Positions 1-7,338 of a stretch of DNA of 64,000 nt are shown piece by piece. The stretch lies in NCBI GenBank assembly GCA_046351215.1, contig JAXLYX010000005.1:310001-374000 (forward strand), written 5' to 3'. The notes below the pieces were generated by a model. It was not told the origin of the DNA, did no database searches, and was given only the letters and a program-made list of their open reading frames with translations. Source of the DNA: JAXLYX01 sp046351215. Its GTDB lineage: Bacteria > Myxococcota_A > Polyangia > Polyangiales > Houyiibacteriaceae. Both the position numbers and the translations under genes were made by a program. Numbering within the stretch: position 1 is the first letter of the stretch; each line of letters begins with the position of its first letter.

Positions 1-106
1 GCGCATCCGACGTCGGCATGGCGGCCCTCGGCAGCGCAGGCTGTGCCCGCGCCGTGGGTCCCATGGCGAAGAGGAGGCACGCCAGGATGCAGCCCGCGAT
101 CAACAC
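1..106 (-). CDS. Secreted protein, N-terminal fragment (cut by window edge)
   Basis: The reverse strand opens at a GTG (104-106) with an AGG about 8 nt upstream and an in-frame TAG just before it, so this is a real N-terminus. The 35 visible residues form a signal peptide: a hydrophobic stretch beginning VLIAGCILACLLFAM, then TARAQPA, a good signal peptidase I site. The mature protein lies outside the window, so no function can be given. The gene sits downstream of the lipoprotein at 236-1225 on the same strand, 129 bases away. Confidence 0.5.
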   Translation of the reverse strand, partial: MLIAGCILACLLFAMGPTARAQPALPRAAMPTSDA

Positions 107-235
107 GAGCGAAACCTAATCACCGCCTGCCGGGTCGTCGACTTCTGCGCGGGAATGGGACAGCAGGGCCGCTAGCCGCCTCTCGGTCGAGCCGAGCGCC
201 GGTGAGCCGCCCCACATCCCGCGACGGATCGTGGA

Positions 236-1225
236 TCAGCGCGGCGAGGCGTCGAAGATGACCCGCGGTGCGGGCGTCCCGTTCGGGAAGGTCGCCCCGA
301 GGAAGACGAGGACCTGCGCGGCCGGCGTCACCTCGTCCGACGAGAGTCGGATGCCGCAGGCGGACTGCCCGCACAGGGGACGGATCGTGAGCGCGAGCGG
401 CGACTCCGGCTGCACGTTGGCGGAGGCGCGGCGGAAGTAGAACGAGGCGCGGGCCATCGGCGGCAGGTGCTGTTCCCGCCCTTCCTCCTCCGAGCCGGTC
501 TGCGGCGGCAGGAGCGGGAGGATCGGCTCGGGGGGATCGTCCGTGCCGAAGCGACGCACGTCGATGACGAACGCGTCCTGCCGGGTGAAGAGCCCGATCT
601 CGACCTTGCCGCCCTCGGCGGCGCGATCGGGGACGCCCGTGCACTGGAAGCCGGTGTCCACCGCGCAGCGCGTGAACGACTCGTCCCACGTGCGGACGAA
701 GGTGTCCCAATCGCGTTGGTACGGCGCATCGAACGAAACGGGATCGGGCGAGGGATCGCGGACGTCGAAGCCGTCCGGCACGAGCACGCCGAGCGCCGGG
801 GTCATGCCCTTGCGAACGACGAAGCCGACCTTCTGCACGTTCGCCGCCTTCAGCGTTCGGAGCACGGCGAGCAGGGTGCGGTAGGGCACCATGGAGTGGA
901 GCTCGATCTTCGCCGACTGACGACCGCCCGACGACGCGAGCGCACGCGTGAGCGCCGGGATCGCGCCGCCCTGGACCTCGTTCGCGGCGAGGTTCCCGTT
1001 GGTGAGCGTGGCGAGGCCCTGCCCTCCGAGCTCGAGCCCCGTCATGCCGATCGTGAGCTCGAGCGCGGCCGGGTCGATCCGATCCTCGTTCCGGCGCGTG
1101 AGCGGGACGTCGGCGAGCGTGACGAGCTCCGGACGCGGCGCGGCCGGCGCGGCGGCTTCGTCGCCTCCGCAGGCGGCGGCCGGGAGGAGCAGACACGGGA
1201 GGAGGAGCCGGAGCGGGAAGCGCAT
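236..1225 (-). CDS. Lipoprotein with an ExbD/TolR-like domain
   Basis: 329 aa. The N-terminus is a lipoprotein signal ending LPAAAC with Cys19 as the lipidated residue, so the protein should be membrane-anchored and periplasmic. Residues about 50-125 read like the periplasmic domain of ExbD/TolR: an extended strand, a region of chosen small residues, then 'MVPYRTLLAVLRTLKAANV' followed by a beta strand 'QKVGFVV', which is the usual VPY...vl..l..aGv..v pattern. True ExbD/TolR carries a transmembrane helix and a membrane Asp; here a lipobox replaces it, so it is not a motor subunit. The C-terminal half has paired cysteines (CAVDTGFQC, CGQSAC) that could form disulfides. Function unknown. Confidence 0.75.
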   Translation of the reverse strand: MRFPLRLLLPCLLLPAAACGGDEAAAPAAPRPELVTLADVPLTRRNEDRIDPAALELTIGMTGLELGGQGLATLTNGNLAANEVQGGAIPALTRALASSGGRQSAKIELHSMVPYRTLLAVLRTLKAANVQKVGFVVRKGMTPALGVLVPDGFDVRDPSPDPVSFDAPYQRDWDTFVRTWDESFTRCAVDTGFQCTGVPDRAAEGGKVEIGLFTRQDAFVIDVRRFGTDDPPEPILPLLPPQTGSEEEGREQHLPPMARASFYFRRASANVQPESPLALTIRPLCGQSACGIRLSSDEVTPAAQVLVFLGATFPNGTPAPRVIFDASPR

Positions 1226-1270
1226 CCGCGGGACGATACCAGAGGCCTCCCCGCGGGTGGAGAGCGACGC

Positions 1271-2623
1271 TCAGCGGCGTGCGAGCGTGCCGGAATCGTA
1301 GGGGGATCGAGGGCTCTGTCCCTCCGGATGGGGCCCCATGAACGCGCGGATCATCGCCTCGCGTCGCTCGAAGCCGGCGATCTCCGCTTCGACGCGAGGT
1401 CGCCTCTCGGCGGGCGCCGTCGCGAGCTCGTCGCGGAGCCGTGCGAGCTCGTCGGCGACGACGACGGGCCTCACGCAATGGCGCGCCTCGCCGCCCTCCC
1501 CCGGACAGCCCGAGCGATGATCGGTCCAGGCCGGGAGGATCTCGAGGTCGGCGAGCCCCGCGCGTCCGTCCGCCTCGCGAGCGAAGGTCGCGACGGCGAC
1601 CGCGGAGAGCCTCCGATCGCAGGTCGAAGCGGGCGAGAGGCTCGCGCACATGTCGCTCAGGAAGTTGCCGAGCGAGTAGACGACCGCCGCGCGTCGCCCA
1701 TCCGGTGCACGCGCCCATTCGGCGGGCTGGAGCACGTGCGGATGATGGCCGATCACGAGATCGGCGCCCGCTTCGACGAGCTGCCGCGCGATGCTTCGCG
1801 TCTCGCCGAGCGGCGACGCTTGGTACTCGCGATCCCAATGCGCCTCGACGACCACCACGTCGACGTCGGTGCGCGCACGGAGCGCGCGGACGGCCCGCAG
1901 CACCTCGGCGCCCTCGTCGTCGAAGGCGTACCAGAAGAGCACCTGCGGAACGTCGGGACGCGTGCGCGTGGCCGGGTTGTAGGCGTTCAGGATCCGCGCG
2001 AAGGCGAGGATGCCGATGCGGATGCCGTTCGCCTCGACGATCACGGGCTCGCTCGCCTCGCCGAACGTCGGTCCACAGCCGACCGTGCGCAGGCCGGCCG
2101 CGTGCAGGTTCGCGTACGACTCGCGAAGCCCGTTCGGCCCCTGGTCGAGCGCGTGGTTGTTGGCGCAGACGGCGACGTCGAACCCGGCCGCGCGGAGCGC
2201 GCGAGGCATCCCGAGCAGGGCGCGGAAGCGGAGGCGCGCGGGCGGGAGGTAGTCCTCGCGCGTGACCGGCGTCTCCATGTTGTAGGTGGCCACGTCGAAG
2301 CGATCGATCACGCCGTGCAGGGCGGAGAACGTCGCGTCGTAGCCCTCGTTGTTCGCGTCGTTCCCGCCCGGGTCCTTGGCCGCCCGCCATCGCGCGGTGG
2401 CCTTCGTCATCTTGTGCGGGAGGACGTCCCCGACGGCCGCGAAGGTGGCGCGCGTCGCGTGGCGTGCCGGCGGCGCTCCCGTGGACGGGGCGGTCGCCCG
2501 CGGCCGGGCCCCCGGGGCCGGCTCCACGGCCTCGGCCGCGCGGGCATCGCGACCGCAGGCGGCCGCGAAGGCGAGCAGGGCCGCGACGAGGCAGGAGGAG
2601 AGAGCGGGGAAGAGGCTTCGCAT
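1271..2623 (-). CDS. CapA-family lipoprotein (metallophosphoesterase fold)
   Basis: 450 aa from the ATG at 2623; a start 8 codons further up is possible but leaves a poorer lipoprotein signal. Lipobox FAAAC with Cys23. Family hallmarks of the PGA_cap/CapA metallophosphoesterase-like fold are in order: GDVLPH (65-70), NMETPVT (115-121), CANNHALDQG (153-162), EAHWDREYQ, GHHPHVLQP and YSLGNFLSD. CapA/PgsA proteins act in poly-gamma-glutamate synthesis or capsule anchoring, but many family members stand alone with unknown substrates. No capB or capC lies nearby, so a capsule role is not supported. It is divergent from the aminotransferase at 2657, with 33 bases between the starts. Confidence 0.85.
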   Translation of the reverse strand: MRSLFPALSSCLVAALLAFAAACGRDARAAEAVEPAPGARPRATAPSTGAPPARHATRATFAAVGDVLPHKMTKATARWRAAKDPGGNDANNEGYDATFSALHGVIDRFDVATYNMETPVTREDYLPPARLRFRALLGMPRALRAAGFDVAVCANNHALDQGPNGLRESYANLHAAGLRTVGCGPTFGEASEPVIVEANGIRIGILAFARILNAYNPATRTRPDVPQVLFWYAFDDEGAEVLRAVRALRARTDVDVVVVEAHWDREYQASPLGETRSIARQLVEAGADLVIGHHPHVLQPAEWARAPDGRRAAVVYSLGNFLSDMCASLSPASTCDRRLSAVAVATFAREADGRAGLADLEILPAWTDHRSGCPGEGGEARHCVRPVVVADELARLRDELATAPAERRPRVEAEIAGFERREAMIRAFMGPHPEGQSPRSPYDSGTLARR

Positions 2624-2656
2624 CGAGGACGGCGGGCAGGATGCCATACTGCGCCC

Positions 2657-3829
2657 ATGCCGCGCTTCCCCCTCGCCTCCCTCCCCGTCCGCGGGATGAG
2701 CGATCGCGTCTACACCACCCTCGGCGATCGCGCCGCCCGCTCGGGCCGCGTCGTCCATCCGCTCCACGTCGGAGACACCTATCTCGAGCCGCTCGAGGCC
2801 GCGCGCGCGGAGGCGCAGCTCACGCGCGACCGTCCGCGCCTGCACAACTACGCGCCGGTCCAGGGCGAGCCCGAGCTCCGTCGGGCCTTCGTGGACCGTC
2901 TCGAGAAGCGACACGGTCTCGCGCTCGACGCCGACGCCGTGCAGGTCGTGCCAGGCGCGACGGCAGGAGTCTCGATCGCCGCGCAGATCCTCGTCGATCC
3001 CGGCGACGAGGTCCTCGTGCTCGCGCCGTTCTGGCCGCTCTCCCGGGGCGTCGTCGCCGCGCGCGGAGGCAAGGCCGTCGAGATCCCGTTCTTCACGCGC
3101 CTCGACGAGCCGGGCTTCGACGTCGAGCGCGAGCTCGAGCGCCACGTCACCGAGCGCACCGTCGCGATCTACGTGAACAGCCCGAACAATCCGACGGGCG
3201 CGATGCTCGCGGACGACCACGTCGAAGCCATCGCGCGCGTCGCGGCGAAGCACGACCTCTGGGTCTGGGTCGACGAGGCGTACGACGAGCTGCGTTACGA
3301 CGGGCGGGACACGAAGCCCGTCTACCTCCACCCGCGCCTCCACGACCGCGCCCTGGTCTTCCACACGCTGTCGAAGAGCCACGGCATCGCGGGCTCGCGC
3401 ATCGGCTTCGTGCACGGACCCGAGGCGATCATGGAGACCTTCCGCGGCATGCAGGTCTACGCGACGTACTGCGCGCCGAGGCCGCTGCAGTTCGGCGCCG
3501 TGCGCGCGCTGCGCGAGGGCGACGCCTGGGTCGCGAGCGCGCGGCTCGCCTACGCGGAAGCGGCAGCGGCGGTCGCGAGCGCCATCGGCGTGCCGGCGCC
3601 GCGCGCGGGCACGTTCCTCTTCTTCGACGCCTCGCCTTTCCTGCGCGAGGGCGAGACGACCTGCGCGCCCTTCCTCGAGCGCGCGGCCGACGTCGGAGTG
3701 CTGCTCACGCCGGGACACGTCTCCGGCGCCGCGTACGCGCGATGGGCCCGCCTGTGTTTCACGGCGGTCCCACCGGACGCGCTGCGTGCCGCGCTCGACG
3801 CGCTGCGCCCCGTGCTGACACGGAGCTGA
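2657..3829 (+). CDS. PLP-dependent aminotransferase (class I/II, aspartate-aminotransferase-like)
   Basis: 390 aa from ATG 2657; an internal ATG at 2697 is an alternative. Fold-type I motifs are clear: the PLP-phosphate region VVPGATAGVS (97-106), NSPNNPTG (174-181), the Asp-Tyr pair DEAYDEL (206-212) and TLSKSHGIAGSRIG with Lys240 as the Schiff-base lysine. The overall pattern is that of the MalY/AspC-type family that moves an amino group between an amino acid and 2-oxoglutarate. The exact substrate cannot be read from sequence. It is transcribed alone, divergent from the CapA-like gene and convergent with the ferredoxin gene. Confidence 0.85.
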   Translation: MPRFPLASLPVRGMSDRVYTTLGDRAARSGRVVHPLHVGDTYLEPLEAARAEAQLTRDRPRLHNYAPVQGEPELRRAFVDRLEKRHGLALDADAVQVVPGATAGVSIAAQILVDPGDEVLVLAPFWPLSRGVVAARGGKAVEIPFFTRLDEPGFDVERELERHVTERTVAIYVNSPNNPTGAMLADDHVEAIARVAAKHDLWVWVDEAYDELRYDGRDTKPVYLHPRLHDRALVFHTLSKSHGIAGSRIGFVHGPEAIMETFRGMQVYATYCAPRPLQFGAVRALREGDAWVASARLAYAEAAAAVASAIGVPAPRAGTFLFFDASPFLREGETTCAPFLERAADVGVLLTPGHVSGAAYARWARLCFTAVPPDALRAALDALRPVLTRS

Positions 3830-3856
3830 GCGGAGCGGGCAGGCAGAGAGCCGCGA

Positions 3857-3878
3857 GAGGCGCCGCGTGGCGCCCCTC
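3857..3878. terminator. Possible bidirectional hairpin between convergent genes
   Basis: A GGCGCC / GGCGCC stem (3859-3864 with 3869-3874) with a 4-nt loop, extendable by GAG/CTC after a 2-nt bulge. It lies between the aminotransferase stop and the ferredoxin stop. There is no T-run on either side, so this is only a weak terminator call. Confidence 0.3.
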
Positions 3879-3889
3879 GGGTCAGGAGC

Positions 3890-4234
3890 TCAGAGGCCCC
3901 ACTTCTGCTTGTTCTCGGCGACCTGCTCGGGGGTCGGCGGATCCTTCTCGACGCGCGAGGGGACCTGGTACGACCCGGTCTTGCCGAGCTCGGCGTTCAG
4001 GGCGGTGTCCGCCTTGAAGACGTCGGGCACGGAAGCGTCCTCGTAGATCGCTTCCCAGGGGCACTCCGGCTCGCAGGCACCGCAGTCGATGCACTCCTCC
4101 GGGTGGATGTACAGCTGGTTCGGGAACTTCGCGCGATCGTCCCCGGTGTACTCGTAGATGCACTCGACCGGGCAGACGTCGACGCACGCTTGGTCCACAC
4201 AGTCGCGGCAGAGGCGCGTAATGACCCAGGCCAT
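3890..4234 (-). CDS. fdxA: 7Fe ferredoxin (3Fe-4S plus 4Fe-4S), FdxA type
   Basis: 114 aa, usual for the seven-iron ferredoxins of the Azotobacter FdI/Mycobacterium FdxA type. Cysteines fall at 9, 12, 17, 21 and 25 in the first half and 48, 51, 54 and 58 (CIDCGACEPECP) in the second, giving one 3Fe-4S and one 4Fe-4S cluster. Start ATG 4234 follows GAGGAG at a good distance. It is a soluble cytoplasmic electron carrier. It lies downstream, on the same strand, of the Rieske oxygenase and dihaem cytochrome genes, so it could feed electrons to the oxygenase; the 164-base gap before it suggests it may also have its own promoter. Confidence 0.88.
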   Translation of the reverse strand: MAWVITRLCRDCVDQACVDVCPVECIYEYTGDDRAKFPNQLYIHPEECIDCGACEPECPWEAIYEDASVPDVFKADTALNAELGKTGSYQVPSRVEKDPPTPEQVAENKQKWGL

Positions 4235-4307
4235 GAGACTCCTCGTTCAGGTCTTCGAACGTCGCGAGCCGACCCGGGATTCGTGGCCGGTCACGCTTGG
4301 TCGAGCG

Positions 4308-4336
4308 TGTATGCACGAGTCGGTCGCGATTCGCAA
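4308..4336 (-). promoter_or_regulatory. Weak sigma70-type promoter candidate for the ferredoxin gene
   Basis: On the reverse strand, TTGCGA and CATACA are spaced by 17 bases in the 164-base gap upstream of the ferredoxin start (4234). Four of six and three of six positions agree with TTGACA/TATAAT. This is suggestive only, because such matches arise by chance. Confidence 0.25.
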
Positions 4337-4398
4337 CCACTCCTGCGCACTTCCGGCTTGGCCACCGCCTCGAACGACCCTAACGGGCGGCGCCCGCT

Positions 4399-4887
4399 TC
4401 AGGGCGCGGCCGAGGCCGGGTGACAATGGTTGCAGGTGTACCCCTCGACGCCGAGGAGCCTGCCCATCGTCGGCGTGACCGTCTCTTCCATGAAGCGGAC
4501 CATCTCCGGGAATTGCCGCCCGAGGCGGGCATATCCGGGCGATCCGGGCGGGGGCACGGGGAGCGCCGACGAGGCCGGCATGTGGAACGCGACCGCGCGC
4601 ATGTCGGCGCCGTGGCAGGTCTCGCAGCCCATCGAGGCGAACCGGGCTTCGTCCTGATGGGTGAAGAGCTGGGCCATGATCGGCATCACGCGCCCGACCA
4701 TGTACATCTCCCTATCCGGCTCCGACATCGATACCCAGGGAGCATCGGGCGGACCGATGCCGAGCAGGGCGATCGCGTCCCCGTGCTCGACGGAGCCCGG
4801 GGCACCGCCCGGGGCTCGAGCGGTCGTCGGACCCGCACAGGCCGACGCGAGCATCGTCCCGGCCGCGAAGAGCGCCCCTCGAAGCAT
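4399..4887 (-). CDS. Dihaem c-type cytochrome lipoprotein
   Basis: 162 aa. The N-terminus carries a lipobox (LASAC, Cys17), placing the protein on the outer face of a membrane. Two haem-binding CxxCH motifs are present: CETCH at 88-92 and CNHCH at 152-156, with several Met and His residues that could be axial ligands. No better-defined cytochrome family was recognised. It lies 17 bases downstream of the Rieske oxygenase stop on the same strand and is probably co-transcribed with it, so it may take part in the same redox pathway, though an exported cytochrome would not directly reduce a cytoplasmic oxygenase. Confidence 0.82.
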   Translation of the reverse strand: MLRGALFAAGTMLASACAGPTTARAPGGAPGSVEHGDAIALLGIGPPDAPWVSMSEPDREMYMVGRVMPIMAQLFTHQDEARFASMGCETCHGADMRAVAFHMPASSALPVPPPGSPGYARLGRQFPEMVRFMEETVTPTMGRLLGVEGYTCNHCHPASAAP

Positions 4888-4904
4888 CTCGAACCTCCGA
4901 GGCC

Positions 4905-5864
4905 TCAGGATGACGGACGGCCCCCCGCCAAGTCACGCGACGGATAGAACTGCGCCGACCAACGGCGATACGCCCCGATCGGTCCGTCGCCGTCGCAGAG
5001 CATCGGCGTCTCGAGATAGTCCTTGTGCTCCCAGATCGGGATGTCCTCGTTCATCTGCTTCACGATGTCCTTCACGATCGCGGCGGCCACCCGGGACCCC
5101 TGCGCCGTGCGCGGCTGCGTGAAGGAGAAGCGCGAGTCGACGTGCGTCTCGTCGATCGGCGTGTGGGAGATGACGAGGAGCGTCTCGCAGATGCCGGTGA
5201 AGCGCGTGATCGTGCAGCCCATGCCGTGGGCCGCGATCTCGATGCGTCCCTTCACCTCGCCGCGCGGGGTCGCCATCGTGACGTTCTGCGCGGCGCGGCG
5301 GATGTGCCCCTCGATCGAGAGCTCCGAGTCGGGGATCGTCGTCGTGCCGTGCACGTAGCGGAAGTGGGCTCGATCGACGGCGTTCTCGCCGATCTCCTGC
5401 GGCTGCGTGCGAATCGTCCAGCGGTGGCGCTCGTAACCCGTCCACTCGGGATCGTCGGCCTCGGGCACGACGGGGATCTCCCACGTCGGCTCCCTCCCGT
5501 CCGCGTCGTGGAAGGCCCAGAGGATCCCGTTGCGCTCGACGATGGGCCAGCGACGCACCTCCGCCTTCGGCGGGACGCGCTTCGCGTAGGGGATCGCGGT
5601 GCAGGCGCCTGTCGGCCCGAATTCCCAGGCGTGGAAGGGGCAGACGATCGAATCGCCCCGCACCGTGCCGCCCTTCCCGAGATGCGCCCCGAGGTGCGGG
5701 CAGTGCGCGTCGAGCAGCACGGGCGCTCCGTCCGCCGTGCGGTAGAGCACGAGGTCCTTCCCGAAGTAGCGTAGAGGTCGTACGTCCGTCGGACCGAGAT
5801 CGGAAGCGTACTCGACCTGGAACCAGCCGCTGGGGATGGGAAAGGGGAACCGACTCACGGGCAT
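4905..5864 (-). CDS. Rieske non-haem iron oxygenase, KshA-like
   Basis: 319 aa from ATG 5864, preceded by a strong GGAGG. The Rieske 2Fe-2S ligands are CPH (Cys55, His57) and CPFH (Cys75, His78). The catalytic mononuclear iron site is seen in ENAVDRAHFRYVH (160-172), with Asp164 bridging and His167/His172 as ligands. The stretches IPYAKRVPP and WAFHDADG are typical of the 3-ketosteroid 9-alpha-hydroxylase (KshA)/cholesterol 7-desaturase branch, so a sterol or other polycyclic isoprenoid substrate is likely but unproven. First gene of a probable unit with the cytochrome and ferredoxin. A KshB-type reductase is not present nearby. Divergent from a lipoprotein gene only 15 bases away. Confidence 0.85.
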   Translation of the reverse strand: MPVSRFPFPIPSGWFQVEYASDLGPTDVRPLRYFGKDLVLYRTADGAPVLLDAHCPHLGAHLGKGGTVRGDSIVCPFHAWEFGPTGACTAIPYAKRVPPKAEVRRWPIVERNGILWAFHDADGREPTWEIPVVPEADDPEWTGYERHRWTIRTQPQEIGENAVDRAHFRYVHGTTTIPDSELSIEGHIRRAAQNVTMATPRGEVKGRIEIAAHGMGCTITRFTGICETLLVISHTPIDETHVDSRFSFTQPRTAQGSRVAAAIVKDIVKQMNEDIPIWEHKDYLETPMLCDGDGPIGAYRRWSAQFYPSRDLAGGRPSS

Positions 5865-5879
5865 GCCTCCGGATCTTCC

Positions 5880-6554
5880 ATGACTACACGCCACCTCCAC
5901 GTCGACAAGCTGGGCCCTCTCCTCCTGGTCGTGGCGACGCTGCTGCCCGCCTGCCGTCACGCGGACGCGCCTCCGCCCGAGGCGGCGCCGCTGCCGCCCC
6001 CGATGTCCGAGCGCATCCGGGGCCTCCCGTCCCTGCCCTACCCGCTCGCCCAAGCGTCCCCCGCGTTCCAGAGGCTCTTCGAGGGCGTCGACGTCGCGCT
6101 CGAGGATCGGATCCCGCTCCCGGACGCGCGCGACGAGGCCGCCTATCGCGCGTACGTCGACGGCCCGCTCTCGGCCTGGCTCGGACGTCGCGCGGAGGCG
6201 CTCGAGGAAGCCGAGGCCCGCCTCGGCTCGATCCGCACGGAGGGCATGACCCCCGAGGCCGTCGTCGGCGACACGCTCGTCGCCTACCTCTACGAATCGA
6301 CGGCGCGCGACGTGATCGCCAACGACGTGCCCGCCGGCAATCCGGCGCGCGCGGGCGCCATCCGCGACGCATGGCGAACGAGCATGCGGCCGATGCTCGA
6401 TCGGGCCCGCACGTACTTCCTCCACTGCGTCGAGGCCACGCGGACCCCCCCGATCGAGCTCTCGGCGTGGGCCGCGGTCTGCCGGGACCACGCCGCCAGC
6501 ACCCTCCCGGGCGGCGAGGCCCCGACGACTCCGTCCGCTCAGGACCGGCCGTAG
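5880..6554 (+). CDS. Lipoprotein of unknown function, paralogue of 20463-21203
   Basis: 224 aa. Lipobox LLPAC with Cys25 as the modified residue. The rest is mostly helical with two cysteines near the C-terminus (FLHC and AVCRDH) spaced by about 18 residues. By eye it aligns with the lipoprotein at 20463-21203: both have an xGPxxxWL/FL-type helix, a central AYLYE or GYLYEDM block followed by acidic/aliphatic helices, and the paired C-terminal cysteines. No known domain recognised. There is no Shine-Dalgarno before ATG 5880 because the divergent Rieske gene starts 15 bases away. The stop overlaps the SDR stop by 16 bases. Confidence 0.75.
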   Translation: MTTRHLHVDKLGPLLLVVATLLPACRHADAPPPEAAPLPPPMSERIRGLPSLPYPLAQASPAFQRLFEGVDVALEDRIPLPDARDEAAYRAYVDGPLSAWLGRRAEALEEAEARLGSIRTEGMTPEAVVGDTLVAYLYESTARDVIANDVPAGNPARAGAIRDAWRTSMRPMLDRARTYFLHCVEATRTPPIELSAWAAVCRDHAASTLPGGEAPTTPSAQDRP

Positions 6555-7237
6555 ACCGGGACGAGCGCGCCGCGCGTGCAGGCGTTCGCGGGCGAGGCGA
6601 GGAAGACGATCGTCTCGGTCACCTCGTCGAGCTTCGGCCAGGCGTCGAAGTCCGCGTCGGGCATCGCCTTGCGATTGGCCGGCGTGTCCATCGTGGAGGG
6701 AACGATCGCGTTCACCCAGATTCCGTCGCCCTTCACCTCCTCGGCGAGGCTCTGCGTCAGGGCCGCCACGAGGGCCTTCGAGGCCGCGTAGGCGACGACC
6801 CCGCCCGTGGGAACCAGCGCGGGGCGCGCCGCGACGTTCACGATGCGTCCGCCCTTCCCGGTCGCCTTGATCGCGCGCACGGCCTCGCGCGAGCAGAGGA
6901 ACGCGGTCGTGCCGTTCATCGCGACGAGGTGTTGGAATTCGTGGTTCGTCGTGTCCTCGATGCGGGCCATCGAGAAGCCGCCCGCGAGGTGGATCGAGGC
7001 GTAGAGGCCCGGGAGGTCGGCGTAGAAGCCCTCGACCGCCGACTCCATCGCGAGGTCGACGCCGGCGACGACGCGGACCTTCGGATGCGAGGCGAGCGGG
7101 AAGCGCTCGAGCTCCTCGCGGACGAAGACCGGGACGTGCACCTGGGCTCCCTCGTCGACGAGCCGGCGGACCACCGCCGTCCCGAGCGCCCCCGTGCCTC
7201 CCGTGACCACCACCTGCCTGCCTTCGAATTGGCCCAT
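6539..7237 (-). CDS. Short-chain dehydrogenase/reductase, atypical active site
   Basis: 232 aa from ATG 7237, preceded by GAGGGGAAA; an upstream in-frame ATG at 7270 lies inside the candidate operator and was not chosen. Cofactor motif TGGTGALG (12-19) indicates NAD(P) binding; the YxxxK pair is Tyr150/Lys154 (YAASK). The catalytic Ser expected about 13 residues before the Tyr is Ala (VNVAARPA), so classic carbonyl reduction may be impaired or use another residue. Divergent from the KstD-like flavoprotein, with 101 bases between starts. Probably part of the same catabolic set; substrate unknown. Confidence 0.8.
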   Translation of the reverse strand: MGQFEGRQVVVTGGTGALGTAVVRRLVDEGAQVHVPVFVREELERFPLASHPKVRVVAGVDLAMESAVEGFYADLPGLYASIHLAGGFSMARIEDTTNHEFQHLVAMNGTTAFLCSREAVRAIKATGKGGRIVNVAARPALVPTGGVVAYAASKALVAALTQSLAEEVKGDGIWVNAIVPSTMDTPANRKAMPDADFDAWPKLDEVTETIVFLASPANACTRGALVPVYGRS

Positions 7238-7262
7238 TTTCCCCTCGCCTCGACAGTCGGAG

Positions 7263-7276
7263 TGAAACATGTTCTA
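7263..7276. promoter_or_regulatory. KstR-like operator between divergent SDR and KstD-like genes
   Basis: The 14-mer TGAAACATGTTCTA fits the published mycobacterial KstR operator pattern TNNAACNNGTTNNA at every specified position; its core AACATGTT is a perfect palindrome. It lies 26 bases from the SDR start (7237) and 63 bases before the KstD-like start (7339), where a repressor could block both. KstR is a TetR-family repressor of cholesterol catabolism genes. No TetR gene is in this window, so the cognate regulator is unknown. Confidence 0.5.
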
Positions 7277-7338
7277 TTTCGTCGACCCCGGAAAGGGGTC
7301 ATCCGTCCGGCTATCGGATCCGAGTGAGGAGCGCAACG

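Noticed and set aside
120..2390. 756-codon reverse open frame and similar long frames throughout
   Set aside because: Arg/Ala/Pro-rich translation in the wrong frame of the ExbD-like lipoprotein and CapA genes; a composition artefact.
1271..2623. CapA-like gene as part of a capsule operon
   Set aside because: No capB, capC or pgs genes nearby; stand-alone CapA-like proteins are common.
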